DNA of 64,000 nt, from positions 1-64,000 of the forward strand of contig NZ_VJXX01000002.1 of NCBI RefSeq assembly GCF_009377195.2, read 5' to 3'. The notes beneath the pieces were generated by a model. It worked only from the letters and a program-made list of their open reading frames with translations. It did no database searches and was not told the origin of the DNA. This DNA is from Arthrobacter bussei (GTDB taxonomy: Bacteria; Actinomycetota; Actinomycetes; Actinomycetales; Micrococcaceae). The translations under genes were made by a program, and so were the position numbers. Of the stretch, positions 50,068-63,177 are shown one piece after another. How positions within the stretch are numbered: the first letter of the stretch is position 1; the number at the start of each line of letters is the position of its first letter.

Positions 50068-50245
50068 TCAGCAGCAACTTCGACCCACCTGCGCACGACC
50101 CCTACCTGAGCCTGAGTTCCTCGGCCTCGATGGGAGCGGGCCGAGGTCCCCGGTCGAAGCGCCGTGTCAGGGCGGTGTTCTACGCTTCGTAGTGGATTCC
50201 TGTCCGAGGTGTCCGTCGTACCCGACCTACCGTCGTTGGAGCATC

Positions 50246-51190
50246 ATGCCTGTCAGCTCGATACCGCGCCCCGCCGAAGTGGCCCACCGCGTCCGCAGCG
50301 CTTTCCGTGCCCGGGTCTCCGGAGACCCCACCGGTGCACCTGACTGGGTGCGCGACATCGCCCTGGTCGGGGAGGGCCCCGGCTTGTTCGAGCCCGACGG
50401 CGTCGTCTGGCAGGTCCACGGTGGCCTCTCCACCCTCGTCGGCGGCGTCGCGGCCCTCCTCGGACAGGGTGCGCACCCCCTCGCCATGGCCGGTGTTGCA
50501 CGTCACTCCTCCTACCGCAGTGACCCCTGGGCCCGCCTCGCCGGGACGGCGCGCTGGCTCACCATCACCACCTTCGGCTCCGCGGAACTCGCCGAGCGGG
50601 ACTCGGCTCGGGTCCGCCGCATGCACGGGCGGGTCAATGGCACCACCGACGACGGCCGCGCCTACTCCGCCTCCGACCCCGCCCTCCTGCGATGGGTGCA
50701 CCTGGCCTTCACCGATGCCTTCCTCGGGGCCCACGAAGCCGTCGGCCACGACCTGGCCCCACGGTTCGGCCGCACCTGGGCCGACACCTATGTCGCCGAC
50801 TGGTCCCGCAGCGCCCGGACTCTGGGAGCGGAAGATCTCCCGATCAACCGCCGGGAACTCGCGGACGCACTGCGTGCGCTGGAACCCGAGCTCGAACCCG
50901 TCCCCGCCGAATTGCTCACGTTCCTGTCAGCCCCGGACGGGCTGAATCGCGCGGAACGGATCTTCTACAGCGGCATCGCCAGCGCTGGAGCGCTGGTCAT
51001 CTCACCGTCCGTGGCACCCCTCGCGGGTGTGCCCGGCCGCGGTGACCGCTCGCTCGCGAACCGCCTCCGGTTGCAGCGCACCCGCGTGCAGCTGCGGACC
51101 TTCCAGCTGGCCCTCGGGCCTCATAGCCCCTCCGTGGATGCGGCGCGCTACCGGTTGGGCCTCGCCGGCCGCCCGGACTGGCTCGACTGA
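50246..51190 (+). CDS. MpaB/DUF2236-family oxygenase-like protein
   Basis: 314 residues with MpaB (ER-bound oxygenase) family blocks: GLSTLVGGVAALLGQGAHPL, RLAGTARWLTITTFGSAEL, RRMHGRVNGTTDDGRAYSAS and DPALLRWVHLAFTDAFLGAH. The conserved His and Arg residues (MHGRV, LRWVH) are thought to bind heme in related proteins. Actinobacterial members are mostly uncharacterised. ATG 50,246 is preferred over 50,192. Confidence 0.85.
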   Translation: MPVSSIPRPAEVAHRVRSAFRARVSGDPTGAPDWVRDIALVGEGPGLFEPDGVVWQVHGGLSTLVGGVAALLGQGAHPLAMAGVARHSSYRSDPWARLAGTARWLTITTFGSAELAERDSARVRRMHGRVNGTTDDGRAYSASDPALLRWVHLAFTDAFLGAHEAVGHDLAPRFGRTWADTYVADWSRSARTLGAEDLPINRRELADALRALEPELEPVPAELLTFLSAPDGLNRAERIFYSGIASAGALVISPSVAPLAGVPGRGDRSLANRLRLQRTRVQLRTFQLALGPHSPSVDAARYRLGLAGRPDWLD

Positions 51191-51307
51191 CCCTCACGGG
51201 CGGAGCGCACGGCGGCGTAGGGCAGGGCGGCCGGCGCATCGGCTTCGCGCCGAACGACCTGCGGTCTGGACTCGCCCGCAGGGACGAAGGGAGTGCGCGG
51301 GGAGGAC

Positions 51308-52585
51308 CTACCGGGGCGTCGACGCGAGCTGGAAGATGCGCGCCCGCCGCTGCGTCGCCTCGTCGAGGAGGACGCGCTCCTCGGCCGCGTAGTCGGCGTC
51401 GCGCCGTCCGCCGAGCATCCGCTGGCGGGTGTAGGCGATCCGCGATGCCGTGCGGATGAACCCGCGCATCTCCTGCCGGGCACCGATCGAGCCCGCCCAG
51501 GCCAGGGCCTGCGAGCGCCCGCGCCGCGTGGCCAGCATGCGCACTTCCTCCGGGGTGAACCAGCCCGCGCGGGCGTAGTCGCCGAGGCGTGATTCCGTCA
51601 GACGGCGCTCGGAGCGGCGGAGGAGCACGACGGCGATGACGGCGGCGACGAACAGCGGCACCTGCACCACGAGGTAGAAGAGGAAGAAGTCGTGGAACAG
51701 CACGAGAGTGCCGCCGTTCCAGAGCATGTGTCCCGCGATCGCGGGGATCAGCCCCAGCACGAACGCCCCGAGGATCCGCGGGTTGCCGCCCCCGCGGCTG
51801 AGGGCGAATCCGAGCACGAAGCCGAGGAGCGAGGTGAACATGACGTGCGCGAAGGGTGAGAACAGGCCGCGGAGGATGAACACGCCCACCACTGCCGCCG
51901 CGTTCCCCGACTCCACGACGGCCGAGCCGAAGTAGAGGATGTTCTCCGTGAAGGCGAAGCCGGCCGCCACCGTCCCGGCGTAGACGATCCCGTCCACCGG
52001 CCCGTCGAAATGGCTGCGGCGCGTGTAGACGAGGATCAGCACGCCGAGGCCCTTGGCGAACTCCTCGACGAGCGGTGCCTGCAGCACGGGTCCGATGAGG
52101 TCGGGTGACGTGGTGGTCAGCGCGCTGCCCAGCAGTTCCACCACGTAGGTCCCCAGGAGCAGGGTCACCACCACGGAGGTCCCGGCGCCCCACAGGAAGG
52201 CGAACAGCAGGGCGCCCCTCGGCTCCGGATCCCAGCGGTCGATCCAGCGCAGGCCCAGCAGGCAGATCCCGAGGGGGACGAGTGCGAGGATGCCGCACAG
52301 GATGAACGCCGACGGCCCGAGGGAGAGCGAGAGCAGGAGCAGCACTGCCGCCACCACGAGTGCGGCGACGACGACCAGGATCACGTTGAGCACTCCGTGC
52401 CGCCGGGCCGGGGCCTGGTCCCAGACGGGCCGGAACGCCGGCCCGCCCGGACGCAGGGGCGCGGGCCGGTGGTGCCGGACGGTGGTGGTGCCCCACCAGC
52501 CCTGGTCCGGCCGATGGGGCGCGTACTGCTGGTGGCCGACGTCGCGCGGCTCGCGGCCACCGGGTCGAGGGTTGTTCATAGCCAT
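51308..52585 (-). CDS. PrsW-family intramembrane metalloprotease
   Basis: 425 residues: a Pro-rich cytoplasmic N-terminus, about nine helices and a charged C-terminal domain. The PrsW catalytic motifs are present: [14 protein letters not shown] (EExxK), [19 protein letters not shown] and AGHMLWNG. PrsW cuts anti-sigma factors in Bacillus. It is transcribed away from the pyr operon, sharing the 96-base intergenic region. Confidence 0.88.
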   Translation of the reverse strand: MAMNNPRPGGREPRDVGHQQYAPHRPDQGWWGTTTVRHHRPAPLRPGGPAFRPVWDQAPARRHGVLNVILVVVAALVVAAVLLLLSLSLGPSAFILCGILALVPLGICLLGLRWIDRWDPEPRGALLFAFLWGAGTSVVVTLLLGTYVVELLGSALTTTSPDLIGPVLQAPLVEEFAKGLGVLILVYTRRSHFDGPVDGIVYAGTVAAGFAFTENILYFGSAVVESGNAAAVVGVFILRGLFSPFAHVMFTSLLGFVLGFALSRGGGNPRILGAFVLGLIPAIAGHMLWNGGTLVLFHDFFLFYLVVQVPLFVAAVIAVVLLRRSERRLTESRLGDYARAGWFTPEEVRMLATRRGRSQALAWAGSIGARQEMRGFIRTASRIAYTRQRMLGGRRDADYAAEERVLLDEATQRRARIFQLASTPR

Positions 52586-52597
52586 GCTGCAACCCTA

Positions 52598-52629
52598 GGG
52601 GTCAGCGCCGCTGTGATAGTTTTGACCCC
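52598..52629. promoter_or_regulatory. Inverted repeat GGGGTCA-N18-TGACCCC upstream of pyrR
   Basis: Perfect 7-bp arms at 52,598-52,604 and 52,623-52,629 in the shared control region of prsW-like and pyrR genes. The second arm overlaps a TTGACC -35-like word. Possible transcription-factor site; the promoter itself is not clear. Confidence 0.35.
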
Positions 52630-52647
52630 GCAACCAGCCTTTAAATT

Positions 52648-52672
52648 CCGTCCCGTGAGGCGGGGAAGGAGG
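52648..52672 (+). promoter_or_regulatory. PyrR-binding RNA hairpin joined to the pyrR ribosome binding site
   Basis: CCGTCCCGTGAGGCGGGGAAGG carries the conserved PyrR-binding loop (GTCCCGTGAGGC with closing CGGG). It is followed at once by aaggagg, the ribosome binding site, nine bases before the pyrR ATG. When UMP-bound PyrR grips the hairpin it can block ribosomes, as proposed for actinobacteria; no terminator/antiterminator pair of the Bacillus type is visible. Confidence 0.8.
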
Positions 52673-52681
52673 AAGCGTGTT

Positions 52682-53269
52682 ATGACTGTGCCTGCCTCGG
52701 AATCCGGCATCCACAAGCGCGTCGTTCTCGCAGAAGCAGACATCGATCGCGCTCTCACGCGTATCGCCCATGAGATCCTCGAGGCGAACAAGGGGTCCCG
52801 TGACCTCGTGCTCCTCGGCATCCCCCGCAGGGGTTTCCCGCTCGCACAGCGGCTCGCGCAGAAGATCTCCGCCGTGGACCCGTCGGTCGATCCCGACCTG
52901 ATCACCGGCCAGCTCGACGTCACCATGTACCGGGACGATCTCCGCCGCCACCCCACCCGCTCCCCGCTCGCCACCCAGCTGCCGCCGTCGGGCATCGACG
53001 ACAAGGTCGTGGTGCTCGTCGACGACGTGCTCTACTCGGGGCGGACCATCCGCGCCGGCCTCGACGCGCTCGCCGACCTCGGCCGCCCGCGCGCGGTGCG
53101 CCTCGCCGTCCTCGTGGACCGCGGGCACCGCGAACTGCCCATCCGCGCGGACCACGTGGGCAAGAACCTCCCGACGTCGTCCCAGGAGCGCGTCCGTGTC
53201 CACCTCGCGGAGATCGACCTGATCGGCGGGTCGCCGGTCGACGAGGTCGTCATCGAGGACCGCGCGTGA
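52682..53269 (+). CDS. pyrR: Bifunctional pyr operon regulator/uracil phosphoribosyltransferase PyrR
   Basis: 195 residues. The PRPP-binding loop [20 protein letters not shown] and the RNA-binding/nucleotide region [19 protein letters not shown] are conserved, as is the [10 protein letters not shown] strand. PyrR senses UMP/UTP versus PRPP and binds pyr mRNA; it also has weak uracil phosphoribosyltransferase activity. First gene of the operon; its stop overlaps the pyrB start (GTGA). Confidence 0.95.
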   Translation: MTVPASESGIHKRVVLAEADIDRALTRIAHEILEANKGSRDLVLLGIPRRGFPLAQRLAQKISAVDPSVDPDLITGQLDVTMYRDDLRRHPTRSPLATQLPPSGIDDKVVVLVDDVLYSGRTIRAGLDALADLGRPRAVRLAVLVDRGHRELPIRADHVGKNLPTSSQERVRVHLAEIDLIGGSPVDEVVIEDRA

Positions 53270-54306
53270 AGCACCTGCTCAGTACGCAGGACCTCTCGGC
53301 CCGGAGCGCGCTCCGCCTGCTGGACACCGCGGAGGAGATGGCGGCCGTGGGGGAGCGGGAGATCAAGAAGCTGCCCGCCCTGCGCGGCCGAACCGTCGTG
53401 AACCTGTTCTTCGAGGACTCCACGCGCACGCGGATCTCCTTCGAGGCCGCCGCGAAGCGCCTGTCCGCGGACGTCATCAACTTCGCGGCCAAGGGCTCGT
53501 CCGTGTCGAAGGGCGAGTCGCTGAAGGACACGGCGCAGACACTCGAGGCCATGAGCGCCGACGCTGTCGTCATCCGCCACCCGGCCTCCGGCGCACCGGC
53601 ACGGCTGGCCGCGTCGGGCTGGATCGATGCCGCCGTGGTCAACGCCGGTGACGGCACGCACGAGCATCCCACCCAGGCGCTCCTCGACGCCTTCACGCTC
53701 CGCCGTCACTGGGCGCGGATCACCGGCACCCCCTCCGCGGGGACCACGCTGGCGGGCATGAAGGTCCTGATCGTCGGCGACGTGCTGCACTCGCGCGTCG
53801 CCCGGTCCAACGTGTGGCTCCTCACCACCCTCGGCGCCGAGGTGCTCCTCGCGGGTCCGCCCACGCTCCTGCCGGTCGGCGTCGGCAGTTGGCCCTGCAG
53901 GGTGTTCTACAACCTCGACGACGCCCTCGCCGAGCGCCCCGACGCCGTGATGATGCTGCGGCTGCAGGCCGAGCGCATGAACGCCGCGTTCTTCCCGTCC
54001 ACGCGGGAGTACTCGCGGCGGTGGGGCTTCGACGACGGCCGCCTGGCCCTGCTCGACACCATGGGGCTCGACGACACCGTGATCATGCACCCGGGTCCGA
54101 TGAACCGCGGGCTCGAGATCTCCTCCGCCGCCGCAGACTCCCCGCGGTCCACCGTGCTGGCGCAGGTGCGCAACGGCGTCTCCGTGCGCATGGCCGCCCT
54201 CTACCTGCTGCTGTCGGGTGACCCGCAGGACGACGACGACGCAGTGGACGGCCGCGCCGACCAGGACGATCCGCCCGCCACGACCCCGGAAGGCCGTACT
54301 CCGTGA
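53266..54306 (+). CDS. pyrB: Aspartate carbamoyltransferase catalytic subunit
   Basis: 346 residues; condenses carbamoyl phosphate with aspartate. The carbamoyl-phosphate loop [15 protein letters not shown], the mobile loop [26 protein letters not shown] and the [11 protein letters not shown] segment are all intact. It has an acidic C-terminal tail of about 30 residues ([17 protein letters not shown]) beyond the usual end. GTG start coupled to pyrR. No pyrI is present, as usual in actinobacteria. Confidence 0.96.
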   Translation: MKHLLSTQDLSARSALRLLDTAEEMAAVGEREIKKLPALRGRTVVNLFFEDSTRTRISFEAAAKRLSADVINFAAKGSSVSKGESLKDTAQTLEAMSADAVVIRHPASGAPARLAASGWIDAAVVNAGDGTHEHPTQALLDAFTLRRHWARITGTPSAGTTLAGMKVLIVGDVLHSRVARSNVWLLTTLGAEVLLAGPPTLLPVGVGSWPCRVFYNLDDALAERPDAVMMLRLQAERMNAAFFPSTREYSRRWGFDDGRLALLDTMGLDDTVIMHPGPMNRGLEISSAAADSPRSTVLAQVRNGVSVRMAALYLLLSGDPQDDDDAVDGRADQDDPPATTPEGRTP

Positions 54307-55730
54307 GCCACGACACCACACCCCGTCCCGATGACGCCGGGTACCTCATCCGCTCCGCCTCGCTCCTCGGCGGAGCGCCCACCGACCTCCTCGTCCGTGG
54401 CGGCGTGATCGCCGCCCTCGGCCCGGATGCCGGCCGCGACGCCGGCACGGACGCCGTCACGATCGACGCCGACGGGCTCGTCGCGCTGCCCGGCATGGTG
54501 GACCTCCACACGCACCTCCGCGAGCCCGGCCGCGAGGACGCCGAGACCGTCGAGACCGGCTCGCGGGCCGCGGCCCTCGGCGGGTTCACCGCGATCCACG
54601 CCATGGCCAACAGCTCGCCCGTCGCGGACACGGCGGGCGTCGTCGAGCAGGTCTACCGCCTCGGGCTCGCCTCCGGATGGGTCGAGGTCCGGCCGGTCGG
54701 CGCCGTCACCGTCGGGCTCGGTGGCGAGCGCCTGGCCGAACTCGGTGCCATGGCCGAGTCGCGGGCGGGCGTCCGCGTCTTCTCCGACGACGGCATCTGC
54801 GTGCACGATCCCGTCCTGATGCGCCGCGCCCTCGAGTACGTGAAGGCGTTCGACGGCGTGATCGCGCAGCACGCGCAGGAGCCTCGCCTGACGGAGGGCG
54901 CTCAGATGAACGAGGGCGACGTCTCCGCCGTCCTCGGTCTGACGGGGTGGCCGGCGGTCGCGGAGGAGAGCATCATCGCTCGCGACGTCCTGCTCGCCCA
55001 GCACGTGGGCTCGCGCCTGCACGTCTGCCACGTCTCCACCGCCGGGTCGGTCGAGATCATCCGCTGGGCCAAGGCCCGCGGCATCGACGTGACGGCCGAG
55101 GTCACACCGCACCACCTGCTGCTGACCGACGAACTGGTCCGCAGCTACGACCCCGTGTACAAGGTCAACCCGCCGCTGCGCACGTCCGACGACGTCCACG
55201 CCCTCCGGGCGGCCCTCGCGGACGGCACGATCGACGTCGTCGGCACCGATCACGCCCCGCACCCGAGCGAGCACAAGGAGTGCGAGTGGGCACAGGCGGC
55301 GATGGGCATGACGGGCCTCGAGACCGCCCTGTCCGTGGTGCAGCACGCCATGGTGGAGACCGGTCTGCTCGACTGGGAGGGCTTCGCTCGGGTCACCTCG
55401 GCGACTCCGGCACGGATCGGCCGCCTGGCGCACCAGGGCCGTCCGCTCGCCGTCGGGGAGCCCGCGAACCTGATCCTCGTCGACCCCGCGGCCCGCTGGA
55501 CCGTGGACCCGTCGACGATGGCGACCAAGGGGCGCAACAGCCCCTTCCGGGGCCTCGAACTGCCCGGCCGCGTCCGGGCCACGTTCTTCGGGGGCCACCC
55601 AACCGTTCTCGACGGCAGCCTCGCGACCCCGCGATCAACCCCGCGTTCGGCCCCGCACGCGTCGCAGTCCGCGCAGGCCGGGGCGCAGGGCGATCTGCAG
55701 GGCGGAGAGGCTCCGGCATGGAATATCTAG
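54303..55730 (+). CDS. pyrC: Dihydroorotase
   Basis: 475 residues; class I zinc amidohydrolase closing carbamoyl aspartate to dihydroorotate. Metal ligands: [11 protein letters not shown] (HxH), [10 protein letters not shown] and [10 protein letters not shown] His residues, and GTDHAPHP (Asp). A C-terminal Ala/Ser/Gln-rich tail of about 35 residues extends beyond the fold. GTGA overlap with pyrB, and 13-base overlap with the next gene. Confidence 0.95.
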   Translation: MSHDTTPRPDDAGYLIRSASLLGGAPTDLLVRGGVIAALGPDAGRDAGTDAVTIDADGLVALPGMVDLHTHLREPGREDAETVETGSRAAALGGFTAIHAMANSSPVADTAGVVEQVYRLGLASGWVEVRPVGAVTVGLGGERLAELGAMAESRAGVRVFSDDGICVHDPVLMRRALEYVKAFDGVIAQHAQEPRLTEGAQMNEGDVSAVLGLTGWPAVAEESIIARDVLLAQHVGSRLHVCHVSTAGSVEIIRWAKARGIDVTAEVTPHHLLLTDELVRSYDPVYKVNPPLRTSDDVHALRAALADGTIDVVGTDHAPHPSEHKECEWAQAAMGMTGLETALSVVQHAMVETGLLDWEGFARVTSATPARIGRLAHQGRPLAVGEPANLILVDPAARWTVDPSTMATKGRNSPFRGLELPGRVRATFFGGHPTVLDGSLATPRSTPRSAPHASQSAQAGAQGDLQGGEAPAWNI

Positions 55731-56293
55731 GCTGGATCCTGATGACCGTCGCGATCATCGTCGTCATCGTGGCGCTCATGGCCCTCGGCTGGCGGAACCG
55801 GCTCCGACGCCAGTCGGACGTCCCGCCGCCACCGGAGGTGCCCGCCGATCCCGGACGCGTCCTGTACGAGGCCGACGGCCAGTACGTCGCCACGACGACG
55901 GCGGGGGACTGGCTGGATCGCGTCGCCGTCCACGGCCTCGGCCTCCGCGGCAACGCCGTCGCCTCCGTCCACCCCGAGGGCGTCCTGTTCACCCGTACCG
56001 GGGCCCGCGCCGTCTTCGTACCGCGTGAGGACCTCGTCTCCGTGCAGCTCGCCGGCGGGATGACGGGCAAGTTCGTCGAGAAGGAGGGCCTCGTCGTCGT
56101 CACCTGGCGGCTCGGCACCGGCCCGGACGGCGAGGAGCGCCGCGTGGACACCGGCTTCCGCACGCGCCACGCAGCGCACAAGACCCAGCTCGTCGCGGCC
56201 GTCGCCGCCCTCATCCCCGCTCGGCCCCCGAACGGGACCAGCCGCACGACCCACCGAACTCCACCGACCCCCGAAGGCAGGGAACAGCTGTGA
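55718..56293 (+). CDS. Membrane-anchored PH-like protein of the pyr operon
   Basis: 191 residues from ATG 55,718: one N-terminal transmembrane helix ([20 protein letters not shown]) then a beta-rich PH-like domain ([60 protein letters not shown]). It sits conserved-looking between pyrC and carA, overlapping both, yet has no known role in pyrimidine synthesis. Confidence 0.75.
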   Translation: MEYLGWILMTVAIIVVIVALMALGWRNRLRRQSDVPPPPEVPADPGRVLYEADGQYVATTTAGDWLDRVAVHGLGLRGNAVASVHPEGVLFTRTGARAVFVPREDLVSVQLAGGMTGKFVEKEGLVVVTWRLGTGPDGEERRVDTGFRTRHAAHKTQLVAAVAALIPARPPNGTSRTTHRTPPTPEGREQL

Positions 56294-57638
56294 GCCACGC
56301 TCCATCGACGGCACCGATCCAGGCGAAAGCACCCGCGGTGCTCGTCCTCGAGGACGGTCGGACCTTCCGCGGCCGCGCATACGGCGCCAGAGGTACCGCG
56401 CTCGGCGAGGCGGTCTTCGCCACCGGCATGACCGGCTACCAGGAGACCATCACCGACCCGTCCTACGCCCGCCAGGTCGTCGTCCAGACGGCACCGCACA
56501 TCGGCAACACCGGCGTGAACGCGGACGATGCCGAGTCCCGCCGCATCTGGGTGGCCGGGTACATCATCCGCGACGCCGCCCGCCGCCCGTCGAACTGGCG
56601 CTCCGAGCAGAGCCTCGACGACCAGCTGCGCGAGCAGGGCGTCGTGGGGATCGAGGGCGTGGACACGCGCGCCGTCACACGCCACCTGCGCGAGCGCGGC
56701 GCCATGCGCGCCGGGATCTTCTCCGGTTCCGAGGCCGGCATGACGGAGGCGCAGCTCGTCGAGAAGGTCCTGGCGCAGCCGTCCATGACGGGCGCCCGGC
56801 TCGCCGAGGAGGTCAGCATCGACGAGGCGTACGTCGTGGAGCCCGCCGACCACGGGTGGACCGGCGAGACCCTCGCGACCATCGCGGCGCTGGATCTCGG
56901 CATCAAGGCCATGACGCCCAAGCACTTCGCCCAGCGCGGCGTGCGGACCGTCGTCCTACCCGCTGCCGCAACCTTCGAGGACGTCGTCGCGGCGCAGCCC
57001 GACGGCGTCTTCATGTCCAACGGCCCCGGCGACCCCGCCACCGCGGACGCGCAGGTGGAGCTGCTCCGCCGTGTGCTCGACGCCCGCATGCCGTTCTTCG
57101 GCATCTGCTTCGGCAACCAGATCCTCGGACGGGCCCTCGGCTTCGGGACCTACAAGCTCCGTTACGGCCACCGCGGTATCAACCAGCCGGTCCTCGACCG
57201 TCGCACCGGCAAGGTCGAGATCACGTCGCAGAACCACGGGTTCGCCGTCGACGCGCCCCTCGACGGCCCCGTCGAGGCGCCCGCGGGACGCTACGGCCGC
57301 GTCGAGGTCAGCCACGTCAGCCTGAACGACGACGTCGTCGAGGGCCTCGCGTGCCTCGACCTCCCCGCCTTCTCGGTGCAGTACCACCCGGAGGCGGCAG
57401 CAGGGCCCCACGACTCCGCCTACCTCTTCGACCGGTTCATCGACCTCATGCAGGCCGAGAAGGCCGCGCCCGGCTCGGGGAACGCCGTCCTGGCCTCGGC
57501 ACTCGATGCCGGCTCCGAAGCCGGGGCGCTGGCTGACGCAGCCGCCGCCGAACTCGGCACCCACGGTTCGAAGGTGACGGGTACACAGCCCCGGCACAGC
57601 CACGCAGAACAGACCAGCACCACGCAGGAAGAGAACTG

Positions 57639-57639
<1 letters not shown>
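56290..57639 (+). CDS. carA: Carbamoyl-phosphate synthase small (glutaminase) subunit
   Basis: 449 residues; class I glutamine amidotransferase. Catalytic Cys in [14 protein letters not shown], His/Glu in [13 protein letters not shown]. The N-terminal CarA domain starts [20 protein letters not shown]. The Ala/Ser-rich tail of about 55 residues (from [14 protein letters not shown]) is longer than in the standard enzyme of about 380. GTG start overlapping the previous stop; stop overlaps carB start as TGATG. Confidence 0.96.
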
Positions 57640-60933
<3,294 letters not shown>

Positions 60934-60944
<11 letters not shown>

Positions 60945-61815
60945 GGTTCCCGCCGCCGCATCGCGCACATCCCGCGCCTCCTTCGGGGAGCGCCTCGCGG
61001 CGGCCCGGAGCGGCAAGGGCAGCCTCTGCGTCGGCATCGATCCCCATCCGGCGCTCCTCGCGGCGTGGGGCCTGCCGGACTCGCCCGAGGGCCTGGAGCG
61101 TTTCTCCCTCGCGGTGCTCGACGCCGTCGGGCCGGTGTCCGTGGCCCTCAAGCCGCAGGTCGCCCTGTACGAGCGGCACGGCTCGCGCGGGTTCGCCGTC
61201 CTCGAGACGCTGCTGGTCCGTGCGGCCGAGGCCGGTGTCCTGACGATCGCGGACGCCAAGCGCGGCGACATCGGCTCCACCATGCAGGCGTACGCCGAGG
61301 CCTGGCTGAGGGAGGGCAGCCCGCTCGCGGCGGACGCCGTGACCCTCAATCCGTATCTCGGCTTCGAATCGCTGCGGCCCGCGCTCGACCTCGCACGGTC
61401 CACGGGGCGGGGGGTCTTCGTCCTCGCCCTCACCTCCAATCCCGAGGGCCGCTCGGTACAGCATGTGGGCGGGGACGCCTCCGTCGCCCGCTCGATAGCG
61501 CTCGCCGCGGCCGGCGAGAACGCGGACCCGGACGGCGCGGGCCGACCGGGTCAACTGGGCCATGTCGGGCTCGTCGTCGGAGCGACGGTCGGTGACGCCG
61601 CTGAGCGGCTCGGCCTCGACCTGTCACGGTTGAACGGCCCGATCCTCGCCCCGGGAGTCGGCGCGCAGGGGGCGGGGACGCGCGAACTCCGTGCCGCTTT
61701 CGGCGGCGCGCTGCCGCTCGTGCTCCCGACGTCGAGCCGCGCCATCCTCGCCGCGGGGCCGGACGGGACCCGGTTGCGGACGGCCGCCGAACGGACACGC
61801 GACGAGCTCGCGTGA
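60934..61815 (+). CDS. pyrF: Orotidine-5'-phosphate decarboxylase, class 2
   Basis: 293 residues; makes UMP from OMP. The signature [18 protein letters not shown] holds the catalytic Lys-Asp network typical of class 2 enzymes; [17 protein letters not shown] and [20 protein letters not shown] bind substrate phosphate. The start overlaps carB by 11 bases. pyrD is not in the window. Confidence 0.95.
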
Positions 61816-61945
61816 AGCAGAGGCAGCATTGATTTCAGGGGCGTGCGCCCGGTAGGTTCGGTTCCAGTCCGACCCCGGAACGTGACCGATCCAATCGACG
61901 AGCAGCCGCCGCACTCCGTGGTGCCGCCCAGCACAGGGAGCATGA

Positions 61946-62284
61946 GTGAGCCTGAAGCCATTGACGGATGACGAACGAACCCGGGCGCGTGAGAAGGCGA
62001 CGGCTGCGCGGGCCGTGCGGGCGGACATCAAGTCCCGGCTGAAGACCGGTAAGCTCTCTGTGGCGGACGTGATCGAGAACCGCGACGGCGACGACGCCGT
62101 GGGCCGCCTGAAGGTCCTCGACCTCCTCAAGGCATTGCCCGGCGTCGGAGACGTCCGGGCGGCGGCGATCATGGCGGAGGTCGGTATCGCGGCCACGCGG
62201 CGGGTCCGCGGCCTCGGCATCCACCAGCGCAAGGCCCTGGTCTCGCACCTCGAACAACACCACACCGGCCCGGCCGGTAAGTAA
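61946..62284 (+). CDS. mihF: Integration host factor, actinobacterial type (mIHF)
   Basis: 112 residues: helical N-terminus (LTDDERTRAREKATAARAVR) then the helix-hairpin-helix region LLKALPGVGDVRAAAIMAEV and RRVRGLGIHQRKAL, which bends DNA. Found only in actinobacteria, usually next to gmk as here. GTG 61,946 is chosen because the ATG four bases earlier leads to a stop after nine codons. Confidence 0.93.
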   Translation: MSLKPLTDDERTRAREKATAARAVRADIKSRLKTGKLSVADVIENRDGDDAVGRLKVLDLLKALPGVGDVRAAAIMAEVGIAATRRVRGLGIHQRKALVSHLEQHHTGPAGK

Positions 62285-62293
62285 GGAACCCCA

Positions 62294-62863
62294 GTGTCAC
62301 AACCCCGGTTGACAGTCCTCGCCGGTCCGACGGCGGTCGGCAAGGGAACGGTCTCCACGTACATCCGTGACAACTATCCCGAGGTGTGGCTGTCCGTCTC
62401 GGCCACCACGCGCCCGCCGCGCCCCGGCGAGGTGGACGGTGTGCACTACTTCTTCCTCTCGTCCGAGGAGTTCGACCGGCTCGTCGACGAGGGCCAGCTC
62501 CTGGAGTGGGCCGTGGTCCACGGACGCAACCGCTACGGGACCCTCAGGAGGACCGTGCAGGCCGCCATGGACGAGGGCCGAAGGGTGCTCCTGGAGATCG
62601 ACCTGCAGGGTGCGCGGCAGGTCAAGGAGAGCATGCCGGACGCCACTTTCGTGTTCCTGGCCCCGCCCAGCTGGGAGGAGATGGTGCGCCGACTGGTCGG
62701 CCGCGGCACGGAAACACCCGACGAACAGCAGCAGCGGCTGGAAACGGCTAAACTGGAACTTGCTGCCGAGCCGGAATTCAACCACACCGTCGTCAACGAC
62801 ACCGTGGAGCATGCGGCAGACGAGCTCGTATCACTGATGGGACTGCTCCCGCTGCAGCGCTGA
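62294..62863 (+). CDS. gmk: Guanylate kinase
   Basis: 189 residues; phosphorylates GMP to GDP. Walker [20 protein letters not shown]-binding [20 protein letters not shown] and [19 protein letters not shown]. Full length. GTG start, ten bases after mihF, so cotranscribed. Confidence 0.95.
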   Translation: MSQPRLTVLAGPTAVGKGTVSTYIRDNYPEVWLSVSATTRPPRPGEVDGVHYFFLSSEEFDRLVDEGQLLEWAVVHGRNRYGTLRRTVQAAMDEGRRVLLEIDLQGARQVKESMPDATFVFLAPPSWEEMVRRLVGRGTETPDEQQQRLETAKLELAAEPEFNHTVVNDTVEHAADELVSLMGLLPLQR

Positions 62864-62906
62864 CAACGCCCTGCACCCGCCGTCCCGCCTAAAATTTGGA
62901 GATTCT

Positions 62907-63167
62907 GTGTCAACTCAGCCCGAAGGCATCATCAACCCGCCGATCGATTCTCTGCTAGAGGCCTCGGACTCGAAGTACGCCCTCGTGATCTACGGCGCCA
63001 AGCGCGCCCGCCAGATCAACGCGTACTACTCGCAGCTCCACGAGGGCCTGTTCGAGTACGTCGGCCCGCTCGTCGACACCAAGCTGAACGAGAAGCCGCT
63101 GTCCATCGCCCTGCGCGAGATCAACGAGGGCATGCTCGTGTCCTCGCCCATGGAGCAGTCCGAGTAA
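62907..63167 (+). CDS. rpoZ: RNA polymerase omega subunit
   Basis: 86 residues: [20 protein letters not shown] then [19 protein letters not shown], the actinobacterial omega pattern. It helps assemble the polymerase by binding the beta-prime subunit. Placed between gmk and coaBC, the standard order. Confidence 0.95.
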   Translation: MSTQPEGIINPPIDSLLEASDSKYALVIYGAKRARQINAYYSQLHEGLFEYVGPLVDTKLNEKPLSIALREINEGMLVSSPMEQSE

Positions 63168-63177
63168 CCGCCGAGCG

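Noticed and set aside
50997-52592. A 531-codon minus-strand frame
   Set aside because: Out-of-frame shadow of the PrsW-family gene on the same strand, Arg/Pro/Ala-rich with no protein-like pattern.
54677-56293. A 538-codon open frame overlapping pyrC
   Set aside because: Only its last 191 codons (from ATG 55,718) are a gene; the rest is an Arg/Gly-rich shadow of pyrC caused by high GC.
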